A stretch of DNA of 64,000 nt, taken from NCBI GenBank assembly GCA_965211775.1, contig OZ242974.1, forward strand, positions 1,984,001 through 2,048,000, given 5' to 3'. The position numbers were made by a program, and so were the translations under genes. Origin of the DNA: Thiodiazotropha sp040506975 (GTDB taxonomy: Bacteria > Pseudomonadota > Gammaproteobacteria > Chromatiales > Chromatiaceae). Positions within the stretch are counted from its first letter, which is position 1; each line of letters begins with the position of its first letter. Below, in pieces: positions 53,509-62,294 of the stretch. The notes under the pieces were generated by a model that made no database searches, had not been told where the DNA came from, and was given only the letters and a program-made list of their open reading frames with translations.

Positions 53509-55076
53509 CCCGCATGTTTCATCCGTTTTTAAATTTAGCCGGTGATATGGCCAAGCTTGGATGGTTTGCCCTCACTGGGAACCAAACCTCTATCAAGCCC
53601 TGATTTTCCACCCTCCGGGCAGACTCCCCCTTACCCCCATTGTTGATCAACGTGCCGGGGCAGCACTCTGCCGGGCTATCCCGGCTTGAGTCGTGCCGCC
53701 ACCTGGAAAAACAGCGCCTGATAGGGATAGGTGCTGGAGAGCAGGAAGCGGATCCGTCGCGTGTTGCGAATGATGACCGCCCCGATCTTGAACAGTTTGA
53801 GCCGGATCGTGGTCATCTGTGCACGCGCCAGTTCCGTGCCCTTCAGCGCGAGGCGCCGGATGGCCTCCATCAGCACATAGGCCAGACTGGACAGCAGTAG
53901 ACGAAACTGATTGGCCCACCAGTAATGCGCGCTGGTGCGATCGGCGAACAGCCCCAGTTGCTGCTCCTTGATTCGGTTCTCCATGTCACCACGGGCGCAG
54001 TAGAGGTCATCGTAAAGGCGCTGTTTGTCGCCGGCCAGGTTGGTGACGATGAAGCGTGGATTTGGCCCCTTGTCGGTGACCTCCAGTTTGGCGATCACCT
54101 TGCGACGCGTCTTCCAGGTGCTGGCGGCATAGTGAAACTGAAAGAATTCCCGCATCTTCATGCCGGTTCGCTTCGCCAGTTCCTCAACCCACTGCATGGG
54201 CTCACGGATACACCGCAGCAAGGCGTCATTCTTGGCGATGCCCACGATATAGCCCACAGCGTTGCGCTCGCACCAGCTGAGCATGTGGTGACGGCAAAAG
54301 CCGCTATCGCCCCGAAAGATGATACGCACTTCAGGCCAAGCCCGGCGCAGGCGTTTGACCAACAGCGCCAGAATCGCCCAGGCATGCTTGGGCGCATCGA
54401 TCCGGCTGGGCCGCAGATAACTCACCAGCAGTTGATCGCCACAAAAGACATACAGGGGCAGGAAGCAGTAGTGATCGTAGTAGCCGTGAAAGAAGCGGCC
54501 TTCCTGGCGGCCATGCACCGGATCATCCGTGGCGTCGAAATCCAGGATCAGCTCATCGGGTGGTGCATCATATGAGGCAATGAACTGCTCGAGCAGTAGG
54601 TTGTGGACATCAACGGCAACCCGGCGATCGACCCGGTTCTCCAGCCGACAAAGTGTCGACTGGCTGCCCAGTACCTCCTCGCGTTCGATCGAGCTCTGTA
54701 GGGCCGGGTCGGTGCGTAGTGTCTGATGGTCGTTCAGATCTTCATAACCCAGGCAGAGCCCATAGACTCGCTGGCGCAACAGGCTCAACTGGCTGTGTTC
54801 AATATAGCGGGGATCTCGCGGGTCGGGGATGACCGCATCAACCGCCTCGAGCAATCCCAGACGCCTGTCGATCTCACGCAGCAGCAACACGCCGCCGTCC
54901 GAGGTGATATCGCCACCGGAAAACTCGGCTTGAACCTTACGGCGTTTTAGGGCTGGAAAATCAAAGGCAGTCTGGGTACAGTTTGTCACAGGCAAAATCC
55001 TTTCGATTACAGTGTAAGCAACTGAATTATATCGAAGTATCAGGATTTTGCCTTTTTAATGCGTGAAATATTGGGG
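53509..55076 (-). mobile_element. IS1380-family element, type A, copy 4 (mismatched flanks)
   Basis: 1568 bp. The left flank is CTAG (53505-53508) but the right flank is CTAA (55077-55080), unlike every other IS1380 copy here, whose flanks match. The right junction falls 11 bp inside the end of an IS1595 element. This looks like a recombinant of two earlier insertions. Confidence 0.93.
53676..54989 (-). CDS. IS1380-family transposase (type A, copy 4)
   Basis: Full length and without private changes: it equals the type A consensus (LLLREID, SYDAPPD, RTGMK, KLFKIG). Confidence 0.93.
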   Translation of the reverse strand: MTNCTQTAFDFPALKRRKVQAEFSGGDITSDGGVLLLREIDRRLGLLEAVDAVIPDPRDPRYIEHSQLSLLRQRVYGLCLGYEDLNDHQTLRTDPALQSSIEREEVLGSQSTLCRLENRVDRRVAVDVHNLLLEQFIASYDAPPDELILDFDATDDPVHGRQEGRFFHGYYDHYCFLPLYVFCGDQLLVSYLRPSRIDAPKHAWAILALLVKRLRRAWPEVRIIFRGDSGFCRHHMLSWCERNAVGYIVGIAKNDALLRCIREPMQWVEELAKRTGMKMREFFQFHYAASTWKTRRKVIAKLEVTDKGPNPRFIVTNLAGDKQRLYDDLYCARGDMENRIKEQQLGLFADRTSAHYWWANQFRLLLSSLAYVLMEAIRRLALKGTELARAQMTTIRLKLFKIGAVIIRNTRRIRFLLSSTYPYQALFFQVAARLKPG

Positions 55077-56015
55077 CTAAACCTCAGCCATTCTCAAGAG
55101 GCGATATGGCATAGGTGGAGTGCGAAGAGCGGCAAAAAGCAATCGTTCAATCATGGCGGGTAAATCGAAACGGCGGTTAAACCGATATTCGAACTCAGCA
55201 AGATAACGCGACACATGTTTATCTCGAATCGCATGAAAAGTACCCAACAGACTGTTTTTGACATTACCCAACATCGTGTTTACCCATTTGAAGCACGAAT
55301 ACTGGACACTTTGGCGCCCACCACCCGTCACCATGGGGTTATGATGGCAATCAGCGGTTGTCACGCCACTAAAGCACCAAAGCCCATCGGTAAAGACTTC
55401 GCTGCCAGGCATCAAGCAGGAGCGGGCGTAGCGGGCGATTTCACGTTTGCGGAAGCCCCTTACACGACGCAGTTGAATTTTCATGGGCCTGCCGTCCCGC
55501 GTCGTCTCAACAGCAGCTACGAAAGGGATTTTGTTGCGCGACCCACGACCACGCTTACCGGCTTGCTCGCCTCCGAGATAAGCATCATCCAATTCGATGC
55601 GACCGGCCAGTTTTTTTCCACGCTCACGTTCCATCATCACCAGCATCAACTTATGCTTGAGTCGCCAGGCCGTATTGTAGTTCACCCCGATTTCGCGGGA
55701 AAGTTGCAGCGCCGAGATACTTTTCTTGCGTTGGGTCAACAGATAGATCGCAAGAAACCACGTTCTCAGCGGCAGCTTGGTGCCATGGAAGATGCTGCCG
55801 GCGGTCAGGGAAGTCTGATGATGGCACTTGTGACATTGATATATCTGACGCTTTTTGAGTTCACAGCCTGTTGTGTTGCCGCACTCAGGGCAGACATAGC
55901 CCGTCGGCCAGCGCAAATCATACAATGCCTGTCGACACTGATCCTCGGTCCCATATTGTTCCAGAAAATCGTGCAAACCAAGGCCTTTTTGAAATTGAAT
56001 GGTATTTCTCGGCAT
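55077..56015 (-). CDS. IS1595-family transposase, copy 4
   Basis: 312 residues, complete because the truncation point lies at its stop codon, which overlaps the CTAA flank of IS1380. It differs from the other copies at one residue (MLVMMERE instead of MQVMMERE). It could still act on the intact copies in trans. Confidence 0.95.
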   Translation of the reverse strand: MPRNTIQFQKGLGLHDFLEQYGTEDQCRQALYDLRWPTGYVCPECGNTTGCELKKRQIYQCHKCHHQTSLTAGSIFHGTKLPLRTWFLAIYLLTQRKKSISALQLSREIGVNYNTAWRLKHKLMLVMMERERGKKLAGRIELDDAYLGGEQAGKRGRGSRNKIPFVAAVETTRDGRPMKIQLRRVRGFRKREIARYARSCLMPGSEVFTDGLWCFSGVTTADCHHNPMVTGGGRQSVQYSCFKWVNTMLGNVKNSLLGTFHAIRDKHVSRYLAEFEYRFNRRFDLPAMIERLLFAALRTPPMPYRLLRMAEV

Positions 56016-56094
56016 GATGAAATCCTCTTTTATTCAGTAGGTTCCATTATGCTTGCACCACAGGCTCAATAGCTGAGCCTCATGAGTAATCAGG
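55077..56094 (-). mobile_element. IS1595-family element, copy 4, 3' end truncated by IS1380
   Basis: 1018 of 1029 bp remain. The last 11 bp (CCTGATTACCC in plus-strand reading) and the 8-bp duplication on that side are missing and IS1380 copy 4 takes their place. The intact end is at 56094, followed by AATAGTTA. Without one terminal repeat it should not transpose. Confidence 0.92.
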
Positions 56095-56108
56095 AATAGT
56101 TATAAGTC

Positions 56109-56138
56109 CGCAAATGAACGCGAATAAACGCAAATCTG
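56109..56138 (+). repeat. Phased repeat arm (left) flanking IS1380 type B copy 2
   Basis: Three 10-bp units CGCAAATGAA, CGCGAATAAA, CGCAAATCTG. With the arm at 57807-57836 it encloses the IS. Without the IS and one TTAA the pair would span 164 bp, the same as the element at 25780-25943. Confidence 0.65.
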
Positions 56139-56237
56139 TTTATTAGCTCACCACTAGGGTAGATTGGATGGACCCTATCCTACAGCTTGTGCAATACGAC
56201 ACTAGCGGGGACTGTCTCACCGTAACTTTTGGTTTAA

Positions 56238-57797
56238 CCCGGATATTTCATCCATTTGCCGATACTGGCACGAGGAGAAGGCCGGGACGAGAAACAGGAT
56301 GATACCGGCTCCAAACGCCCCGATTTCTGGCTGACAGGCACAGCTTCCCCTTACCCCGTTATTTATCAACGTGCCGGGGCAGCACTCATCGCGTGCTATC
56401 CTGGCTCCAGCCGTTCGGCCACACTGAAGAACAATGCCTGGTAAGGAAAGACACTGGAGAGCAGGAAGCGGACACGCCGGGTATTGCGTATCACCACCGC
56501 ACCCACTTTGAGTAGTTTAAGCCGCAGCGTGCCGACCTGGGTCTTGGCCAGTTCTGTACCCTGTAAGGCCAAGCGGCGAATCGCTTCCATCAACACATAG
56601 GCCAGGCTCGACAGCAGCAAGCGAAACTGATTGGTCCACCAATGATGTGCACTGGTGCGATCAGCAAACAGCCCCAGCTGTTGTTCCTTGATGCGGTTTT
56701 CCATCTCGCCCCGCGCACAATAGACGTCGTCGTAAAGGGTTTGGGCATCGCCGTTGAGGTTGGTGACGACAAATCGGGGATTACGCCCTCGCTCACTCAC
56801 CTCCAGCTTGGCGATCACCGCGCGTCGACGGCGCCAGCTGCGTGCACCGTAGCGCAGGCCAAGGAAGACGCGTTGCTTCTGTCCGTTGGCCTTGAAGCAT
56901 TGCTCGACTGCAGTGAAGTCTTCCTCGATCATCCGTTGCAGGCGGTGGTTGCGCGCCAGGCCTACGATGTAGCCAATGCCATGGCGTTCACACCAGCGCA
57001 GCATGCGGTGACGACAGAAGCCCGAGTCGGCTCTCAGGATGATCCGCACCGCCGGCCACGCCTGACGCAAGCGTTTGACCAGCAGGGCGAGGATCGCCCA
57101 CGCATGTTTCGCCCCGTCGATCTTGCTCGGGCGCAAATAGCTGACCAGCAGTTGTTCGCCGCAAAACACGTACAACGGGAGAAAGCAGTAGTTATCGTAG
57201 TAACCGTGGAAGAAGCGGCCTTCCTGCAGGCCGTGAACCCGGTCATCGGTGGCGTCGAAGTCCAGGATCAACTCCTCGGGTGGCTCGGCAAACGAGGCGA
57301 TGAACTGCTCGATCAGGACCTGATGGATCGCGACAGCGGTTGCCCGATCTGACCGATTCTCCAAGCGACAGAGCGTGGGTGAACTGCCCAGTGCCTGATC
57401 CTGTTCCACGGCCGTCTGAAAGGCCAAATCTTGTCGCAGACTGTCGTGATCGTTGAGGTCTTCATAGCCCTGGCACAGGGCATAGACCCGCTGGCGTAGT
57501 AGAGAAATCTGATCATGTTGCACATAGCGGCCATCGCGTGGATCAGCGAGAGTGTCATTGACGGCTTCAAGCAATCCCAGCCGTCGGTCCGCTTGTCGTA
57601 GCAACAACACGCCGCCATCACTGCTGATATCACCACCGGAAAAATCCGCTTCAACCTGGCGGCGTTTTACCGCTGGAAAAGCAAAACGACCTTGGGTACA
57701 TTCTGTCACAGGCAAAACCTCGTTCAATTTCAGCCTAAGTAACTGAATTCTATTGAACTACACGGGTTTTACCCTCTTTATTTGTGAAATATTCGGG
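56238..57797 (-). mobile_element. IS1380-family element, type B, copy 2
   Basis: 1560 bp, flanked by TTAA at 56234-56237 and 57798-57801. It lies inside an inverted pair of phased repeat arms. Confidence 0.93.
56396..57709 (-). CDS. IS1380-family transposase (type B, copy 2)
   Basis: Its protein is identical to that of type B copy 1 at 29846-31159, in the opposite orientation. Start GTG as for copy 1. Intact. Confidence 0.93.
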   Translation of the reverse strand: MTECTQGRFAFPAVKRRQVEADFSGGDISSDGGVLLLRQADRRLGLLEAVNDTLADPRDGRYVQHDQISLLRQRVYALCQGYEDLNDHDSLRQDLAFQTAVEQDQALGSSPTLCRLENRSDRATAVAIHQVLIEQFIASFAEPPEELILDFDATDDRVHGLQEGRFFHGYYDNYCFLPLYVFCGEQLLVSYLRPSKIDGAKHAWAILALLVKRLRQAWPAVRIILRADSGFCRHRMLRWCERHGIGYIVGLARNHRLQRMIEEDFTAVEQCFKANGQKQRVFLGLRYGARSWRRRRAVIAKLEVSERGRNPRFVVTNLNGDAQTLYDDVYCARGEMENRIKEQQLGLFADRTSAHHWWTNQFRLLLSSLAYVLMEAIRRLALQGTELAKTQVGTLRLKLLKVGAVVIRNTRRVRFLLSSVFPYQALFFSVAERLEPG

Positions 57798-57806
57798 TTA
57801 AACCGC

Positions 57807-57836
57807 TAAAACGGCACTTATTCGCGTCCATTTGCG
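57807..57836 (-). repeat. Phased repeat arm (right) flanking IS1380 type B copy 2
   Basis: Read on the minus strand: CGCAAATGGA, CGCGAATAAG, then a degenerate third unit. It is the inverted partner of 56109-56138. Confidence 0.6.
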
Positions 57837-58005
57837 GACTATTCATAATATGCGTCTATATGCGACTTGCATTCATAACGCCTTCAGTGAGGGCGAAGTA
57901 GTTAAAACAGACGGCTGAGAATGGCGGGTAATCAGGGAAGGTTTACGGATAGCGTTAGATGCTTCGGCATTACATCCGGATCCTAACCTTGCTTTATCGT
58001 TTAAG

Positions 58006-58040
58006 AGAAAAAAAACACTCTCCGCTTGTCACGGAGAGTG
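58006..58040 (-). terminator. Intrinsic terminator after the C25 protease gene
   Basis: CACTCTCCG and CGGAGAGTG form a perfect 9-bp stem with a 7-nt loop. On the minus strand a run of eight T follows (complement of the A-run ending at 58015), 35 bp after the stop. Confidence 0.85.
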
Positions 58041-58074
58041 CTACCCAAAGTGGAGGCCGAGTTATTTTTTTGGT

Positions 58075-60222
58075 CTATTTAACAACCTGTACTCTATCGA
58101 AAACAGCGTTGCCGTATTCATCTTCGACCGAGTAGAAGAGTTCTCCCTCAGTCAACGCGCTGTAGGGAAGCGACACATATCCGTTGTGATCGGTATAGCC
58201 GTTTACCCATGTCTCACCAGGCTGGTTCGGCCGATCTTTTGATCCGGGCTTCCAGAGTCCGACCAAGGCGTTACTGACCGGATTGCCCTGTATGTCGAAG
58301 ACTTGTATCGGCAGGTCGCAGAACTTGCAGATCTCGATCAATTCAGGAATCTTCAATTCAAACCGATAGGGATTCTTGGTACGAATCTTCATGTCGGGAT
58401 CACCTAGCAGAAGATACATCCAAGCGTTATCCGATCCACTTAAAGCCGCCATTTGCGCCTCTCCCCGTTCGATGGCATGGGACTGGGTCAACAACCCCTC
58501 ATCATAGACGGCTTTGAACATCCACTCATCCAGAACATGGTTTTGAGAAGTGTATGAGGTTCGCGTGGCGCCGTAATAGGAGGAGGCACCGGCATTGGCC
58601 AATTCCATCCACTCCTCAGCGACGGCATCACTGGTATCCAGCTTGGAATTGGTACAGGCGAATGACCACACCACAGGTGAGCGAGACAAGGGATTCGACA
58701 AAGTGTTGACATCACCGCCATTAAAATACTGACTGGTCTGATTCCAACTGGTAGCGGTGGCATCTTTACTGCCATGGCCACGATAAGCCATCAGACCCAC
58801 TCCATTGTCGACACGGTTCGCCACATCCGAATCGGTCACACCCGCCTGGGAACCGTAGAATGTTTCAAAGATGGGTGCATCCGAATAGGCGAATGTCCTT
58901 ACCGCTTCATGGGCGCCCTCGTATTTTCCGGGTGCATTCTCCTTGTGCGCCCATAAGCCGACACAGTCATAACAACAGAACAGGCTGGGAGAGTCTTCAT
59001 AGGTGAGGATTTTATTCACCTGATTGGCGAGATCCGATTCGCTGTCTATCGACAACCTGCCCAAATAGATCTCCTCATTCAGATCATCGCCATCAGTGGA
59101 GGCATACAGATCATCGGTCTGATCGCCCCCTGGCGATGTGCAGTGGGGTATCGTATCGGTATCGCCCACCAGCAAGGTATAGGCATCACGCCAAACCGGT
59201 ATGGCCGCCTCCCAGGAATTGATGGCGTTGCGTATATCATTGCAGGTTGAGGCACCGATATCATCCGCGACATTCATTTCCGTCACTTTAAAGCCTCGGG
59301 CCTTTTTCTGATCCACCAGCGGCTTCAACTCGTCGGCATAGGAACTGTGCGGATAAATGAAGAGAAAATCAGCGGTATAAAACCGGAAATTCGGAACGAA
59401 AATTTCTTCGAGGTATTGCCCATTGAGAAAGGTTTTCGATGCCATCAGGTCCCTCTCCTGGGTGATGGGTTCGAACTCTTCCACACCGCCATCGTGTTCC
59501 ACTCTATAAGTGATATGACTTGCCACCTGTAACTCCCGCGTGGCGGGGTTCCACCGTACCGGCCAGGCCTCGCCCTGAATAGCGGGTATGCCTCTCAATG
59601 CTCTGCCGATCCGATAGCTTTCCTGGGCAAAACCCGCAGGCCATGCGTTGTTGAGCGCATAGACCTTTTCATCCATGATGAACTGTTCAGGAATTCCTGT
59701 CTCCTTTTCCCCATCAAGTTCAGGAACCGGTTGCGGCCATACCAGGACATCATCAAATCGATGTACATGCCGTGGTTTGCCAACCATTCGAACCTCCCCT
59801 TCGCGATAGGGTACAGCCAGGCTGAAACGGTAGGAAGGCAGATCAGGGGAACCCAACTGATTATGGCTGCCGATACCCGGAATCTCGATCTTCTGATACG
59901 CCTTGCCATCAGGCCCCTGTTTGGCGATCATCCAGAATCCGGGAATGGTAAGATCAAAAACCGTTTGCCCGGCATTCGACTCTTGTTCATCGGTACGTAT
60001 ATATGCTGACGCGCCAGGCTTCTGACTCTCATCCAAAGCGATCCAGCGGCGTTCCTCCGTCTGACGTTCCTGTTCAACCGATGCCAATTGTGCAATCGGT
60101 TTAATCAGTGATACATCCGCCACCCTTGTAAGCTCGGCAGAAACCTGATTGGAAAAAAGGCCTACCGCTAGTCCTATAGCGATATTCAAACTCATCTGTT
60201 GCATCTCCTTACTCCTTATCAT
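58075..60222 (-). CDS. Secreted gingipain-like cysteine protease (peptidase family C25)
   Basis: About 715 residues from the ATG at 60222, which gives a signal peptide with a basic start (MIRSKE ... GLAVGLFSNQVSA). An ATG at 60195 has the better ribosome site (AAGGAG), and a GTG at 60249 also exists, so the start is uncertain. After a propeptide-like N-terminal region comes the C25 domain: FLFIYPHSSYADELKPLVDQ, YTLLVGDTDTIPHCTSPGG, the catalytic His in YRGHGSKDA (about 483) and the catalytic Cys in WSFACTNSKLDTSD (about 523), then MYLLLGDPDMKIRT. A C-terminal beta domain (QVFDIQGNPVSNALVGLW) resembles an immunoglobulin-like carrier domain. No type IX sorting tail is evident. It has its own terminator, and a Crp-family gene lies 159 bp upstream. 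Confidence 0.9.
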   Translation of the reverse strand: MIRSKEMQQMSLNIAIGLAVGLFSNQVSAELTRVADVSLIKPIAQLASVEQERQTEERRWIALDESQKPGASAYIRTDEQESNAGQTVFDLTIPGFWMIAKQGPDGKAYQKIEIPGIGSHNQLGSPDLPSYRFSLAVPYREGEVRMVGKPRHVHRFDDVLVWPQPVPELDGEKETGIPEQFIMDEKVYALNNAWPAGFAQESYRIGRALRGIPAIQGEAWPVRWNPATRELQVASHITYRVEHDGGVEEFEPITQERDLMASKTFLNGQYLEEIFVPNFRFYTADFLFIYPHSSYADELKPLVDQKKARGFKVTEMNVADDIGASTCNDIRNAINSWEAAIPVWRDAYTLLVGDTDTIPHCTSPGGDQTDDLYASTDGDDLNEEIYLGRLSIDSESDLANQVNKILTYEDSPSLFCCYDCVGLWAHKENAPGKYEGAHEAVRTFAYSDAPIFETFYGSQAGVTDSDVANRVDNGVGLMAYRGHGSKDATATSWNQTSQYFNGGDVNTLSNPLSRSPVVWSFACTNSKLDTSDAVAEEWMELANAGASSYYGATRTSYTSQNHVLDEWMFKAVYDEGLLTQSHAIERGEAQMAALSGSDNAWMYLLLGDPDMKIRTKNPYRFELKIPELIEICKFCDLPIQVFDIQGNPVSNALVGLWKPGSKDRPNQPGETWVNGYTDHNGYVSLPYSALTEGELFYSVEDEYGNAVFDRVQVVK

Positions 60223-60381
60223 TAATTGTTGAGAATAAGCACTCAACACCGACAGGTTAAGGATCGCTCATCACATTGGCTGTGAAATATTCACACCCAT
60301 GCTGTGACCTATTTATCCAAACAGGGCAGACCGTTGATAGCGTCAGTGATTCGAGTCAAAGAGTAAAGGCAGGAGTACGCC

Positions 60382-61026
60382 TCAGTAGCGTGCGGGCAGC
60401 TGCTTATTGATGGTGAACTGATTGGAACCGGTAGTGATATATCCGCCTTTCACCAGATCCTTGAAGATACGGCATACCATTTCCCGTGAAGCGCCGATCC
60501 GGTTTGCCAGTTCCTGCTGGGTGACATGACCCTCGATAACCATTATACCATCCCGTTCTGTTGCCAGGCTCAAAAGGGTTTTGCTTAGCCGTCCATAGAC
60601 ATCCGATAGCGCCAGGCTCTTGACCTCATTGGTCAATGTCCTCACCCTGTGCACCATATCCTTCAACAGATGAATGGCGATATCCGGATTGCTCTTCATG
60701 ACTTGGTGAAATGCCTGTTTGGACATAATCGCCATGGTTGACTTGACCATAGTCATGATTGAAGCTGATCGTTTGTAATCGTCTATCAGGGAGAGTTCCC
60801 CGAAATACTCGCCTGCTTCCTGATAGTTGATGATAGCCTCTTTGCCGTTTTCGTCATTGAGATAAACTTTCACTCTACCACTCAGAATAACGTAGAGTGA
60901 ATCACTATTATCCCCTTCAGAAAGAATAATGGTATTTCTTGGGTAGGTCCGGCGCACCATGCGCTGTTCTATCAATGCCAGATCGCTAGGAGCCATACCT
61001 TCAAAAATGGAGACGTTCTCAATCAT
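60382..61026 (-). CDS. Crp/Fnr-family transcription regulator
   Basis: 214 residues: a cyclic-nucleotide-binding-like domain (about 1-120, GDNSDSLYVILSGRVKVYLN, EYFGELSLIDDYKRSAS) and a winged helix (about 145-210, HVTQQELANRIGASREMVCR). The N-terminal cysteines of Fnr are absent, so it is not an iron-sulfur sensor. The effector is not clear. It lies upstream of the C25 protease gene on the same strand and may control it. It is also close to the CHASE2-cyclase gene, a possible source of cyclic nucleotide. Confidence 0.92.
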   Translation of the reverse strand: MIENVSIFEGMAPSDLALIEQRMVRRTYPRNTIILSEGDNSDSLYVILSGRVKVYLNDENGKEAIINYQEAGEYFGELSLIDDYKRSASIMTMVKSTMAIMSKQAFHQVMKSNPDIAIHLLKDMVHRVRTLTNEVKSLALSDVYGRLSKTLLSLATERDGIMVIEGHVTQQELANRIGASREMVCRIFKDLVKGGYITTGSNQFTINKQLPARY

Positions 61027-61167
61027 AATCGTATTATATACTCTCTATTCGGAAACAGTTGCAGGGCACAAACGCTCAATAAACACCCTACTACAATATA
61101 TTGTGCAATCGCTCTTTATCCTTACATGGCAATCGCAAAGCACATCGAGAAACACCTTATAAGACTT

Positions 61168-62196
61168 CCTGATTACCCCTAAACCTCAGCCATTCTCAAG
61201 AGGCGATATGGCATAGGTGGAGTGCGAAGAGCGGCAAAAAGCAATCGTTCAATCATGGCGGGTAAATCGAAACGGCGGTTAAACCGATATTCGAACTCAG
61301 CAAGATAACGCGACACATGTTTATCTCGAATCGCATGAAAAGTACCCAACAGACTGTTTTTGACATTACCCAACATCGTGTTTACCCATTTGAAGCACGA
61401 ATACTGGACACTTTGGCGCCCACCACCCGTCACCATGGGGTTATGATGGCAATCAGCGGTTGTCACGCCACTAAAGCACCAAAGCCCATCGGTAAAGACT
61501 TCGCTGCCAGGCATCAAGCAGGAGCGGGCGTAGCGGGCGATTTCACGTTTGCGGAAGCCCCTTACACGACGCAGTTGAATTTTCATGGGCCTGCCGTCCC
61601 GCGTCGTCTCAACAGCAGCTACGAAAGGGATTTTGTTGCGCGACCCACGACCACGCTTACCGGCTTGCTCGCCTCCGAGATAAGCATCATCCAATTCGAT
61701 GCGACCGGCCAGTTTTTTTCCACGCTCACGTTCCATCATCACCTGCATCAACTTATGCTTGAGTCGCCAGGCCGTATTGTAGTTCACCCCGATTTCGCGG
61801 GAAAGTTGCAGCGCCGAGATACTTTTCTTGCGTTGGGTCAACAGATAGATCGCAAGAAACCACGTTCTCAGCGGCAGCTTGGTGCCATGGAAGATGCTGC
61901 CGGCGGTCAGGGAAGTCTGATGATGGCACTTGTGACATTGATATATCTGACGCTTTTTGAGTTCACAGCCTGTTGTGTTGCCGCACTCAGGGCAGACATA
62001 GCCCGTCGGCCAGCGCAAATCATACAATGCCTGTCGACACTGATCCTCGGTCCCATATTGTTCCAGAAAATCGTGCAAACCAAGACCTTTTTGAAATTGA
62101 ATAGTATTTCTCGGCATGATGAAATCCTCTTTTATTCAGTAGGTTCCATTATGCTTGCACCACAGGCTCAATAGCTGAGCCTCATGAGTAATCAGG
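61168..62196 (-). mobile_element. IS1595-family element, copy 5
   Basis: 1029 bp with intact ends and an 8-bp duplication TAAGACTT (61160-61167 and 62197-62204). It sits between the Crp-family gene and the cyclase gene. Confidence 0.95.
61179..62117 (-). CDS. IS1595-family transposase, copy 5
   Basis: 312 residues, identical to copies 1-3. Intact. Confidence 0.95.
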   Translation of the reverse strand: MPRNTIQFQKGLGLHDFLEQYGTEDQCRQALYDLRWPTGYVCPECGNTTGCELKKRQIYQCHKCHHQTSLTAGSIFHGTKLPLRTWFLAIYLLTQRKKSISALQLSREIGVNYNTAWRLKHKLMQVMMERERGKKLAGRIELDDAYLGGEQAGKRGRGSRNKIPFVAAVETTRDGRPMKIQLRRVRGFRKREIARYARSCLMPGSEVFTDGLWCFSGVTTADCHHNPMVTGGGRQSVQYSCFKWVNTMLGNVKNSLLGTFHAIRDKHVSRYLAEFEYRFNRRFDLPAMIERLLFAALRTPPMPYRLLRMAEV

Positions 62197-62294
62197 TAAG
62201 ACTTTAACAGAAAAAATGCCACATACCAGTTCGAAATCGACGCAATGCTCCTCCAAACTGGTGATGACGGTCTCATCAAACCAGGGAAAACCAA

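Noticed and set aside
50099..55076. Composite transposon of two direct IS1380 copies carrying IS200 and the sugar transferase
   Set aside because: The outer flanks (TTAG and CTAA) do not match and copy 3 has its own matched TTAG pair, so it inserted alone.
25780..57836. The equal 164-bp span of two repeat pairs as proof of one element
   Set aside because: The interiors did not align convincingly by eye, so equal length may be chance; reported only as an observation.
57916..57936. Relic of an IS1595 right end (TGAGAATGGC followed by GGGTAATCAGG)
   Set aside because: It is suggestive, because both pieces match the IS end with 10 bp missing between them, but too short and without a second end or duplication to list as an element.
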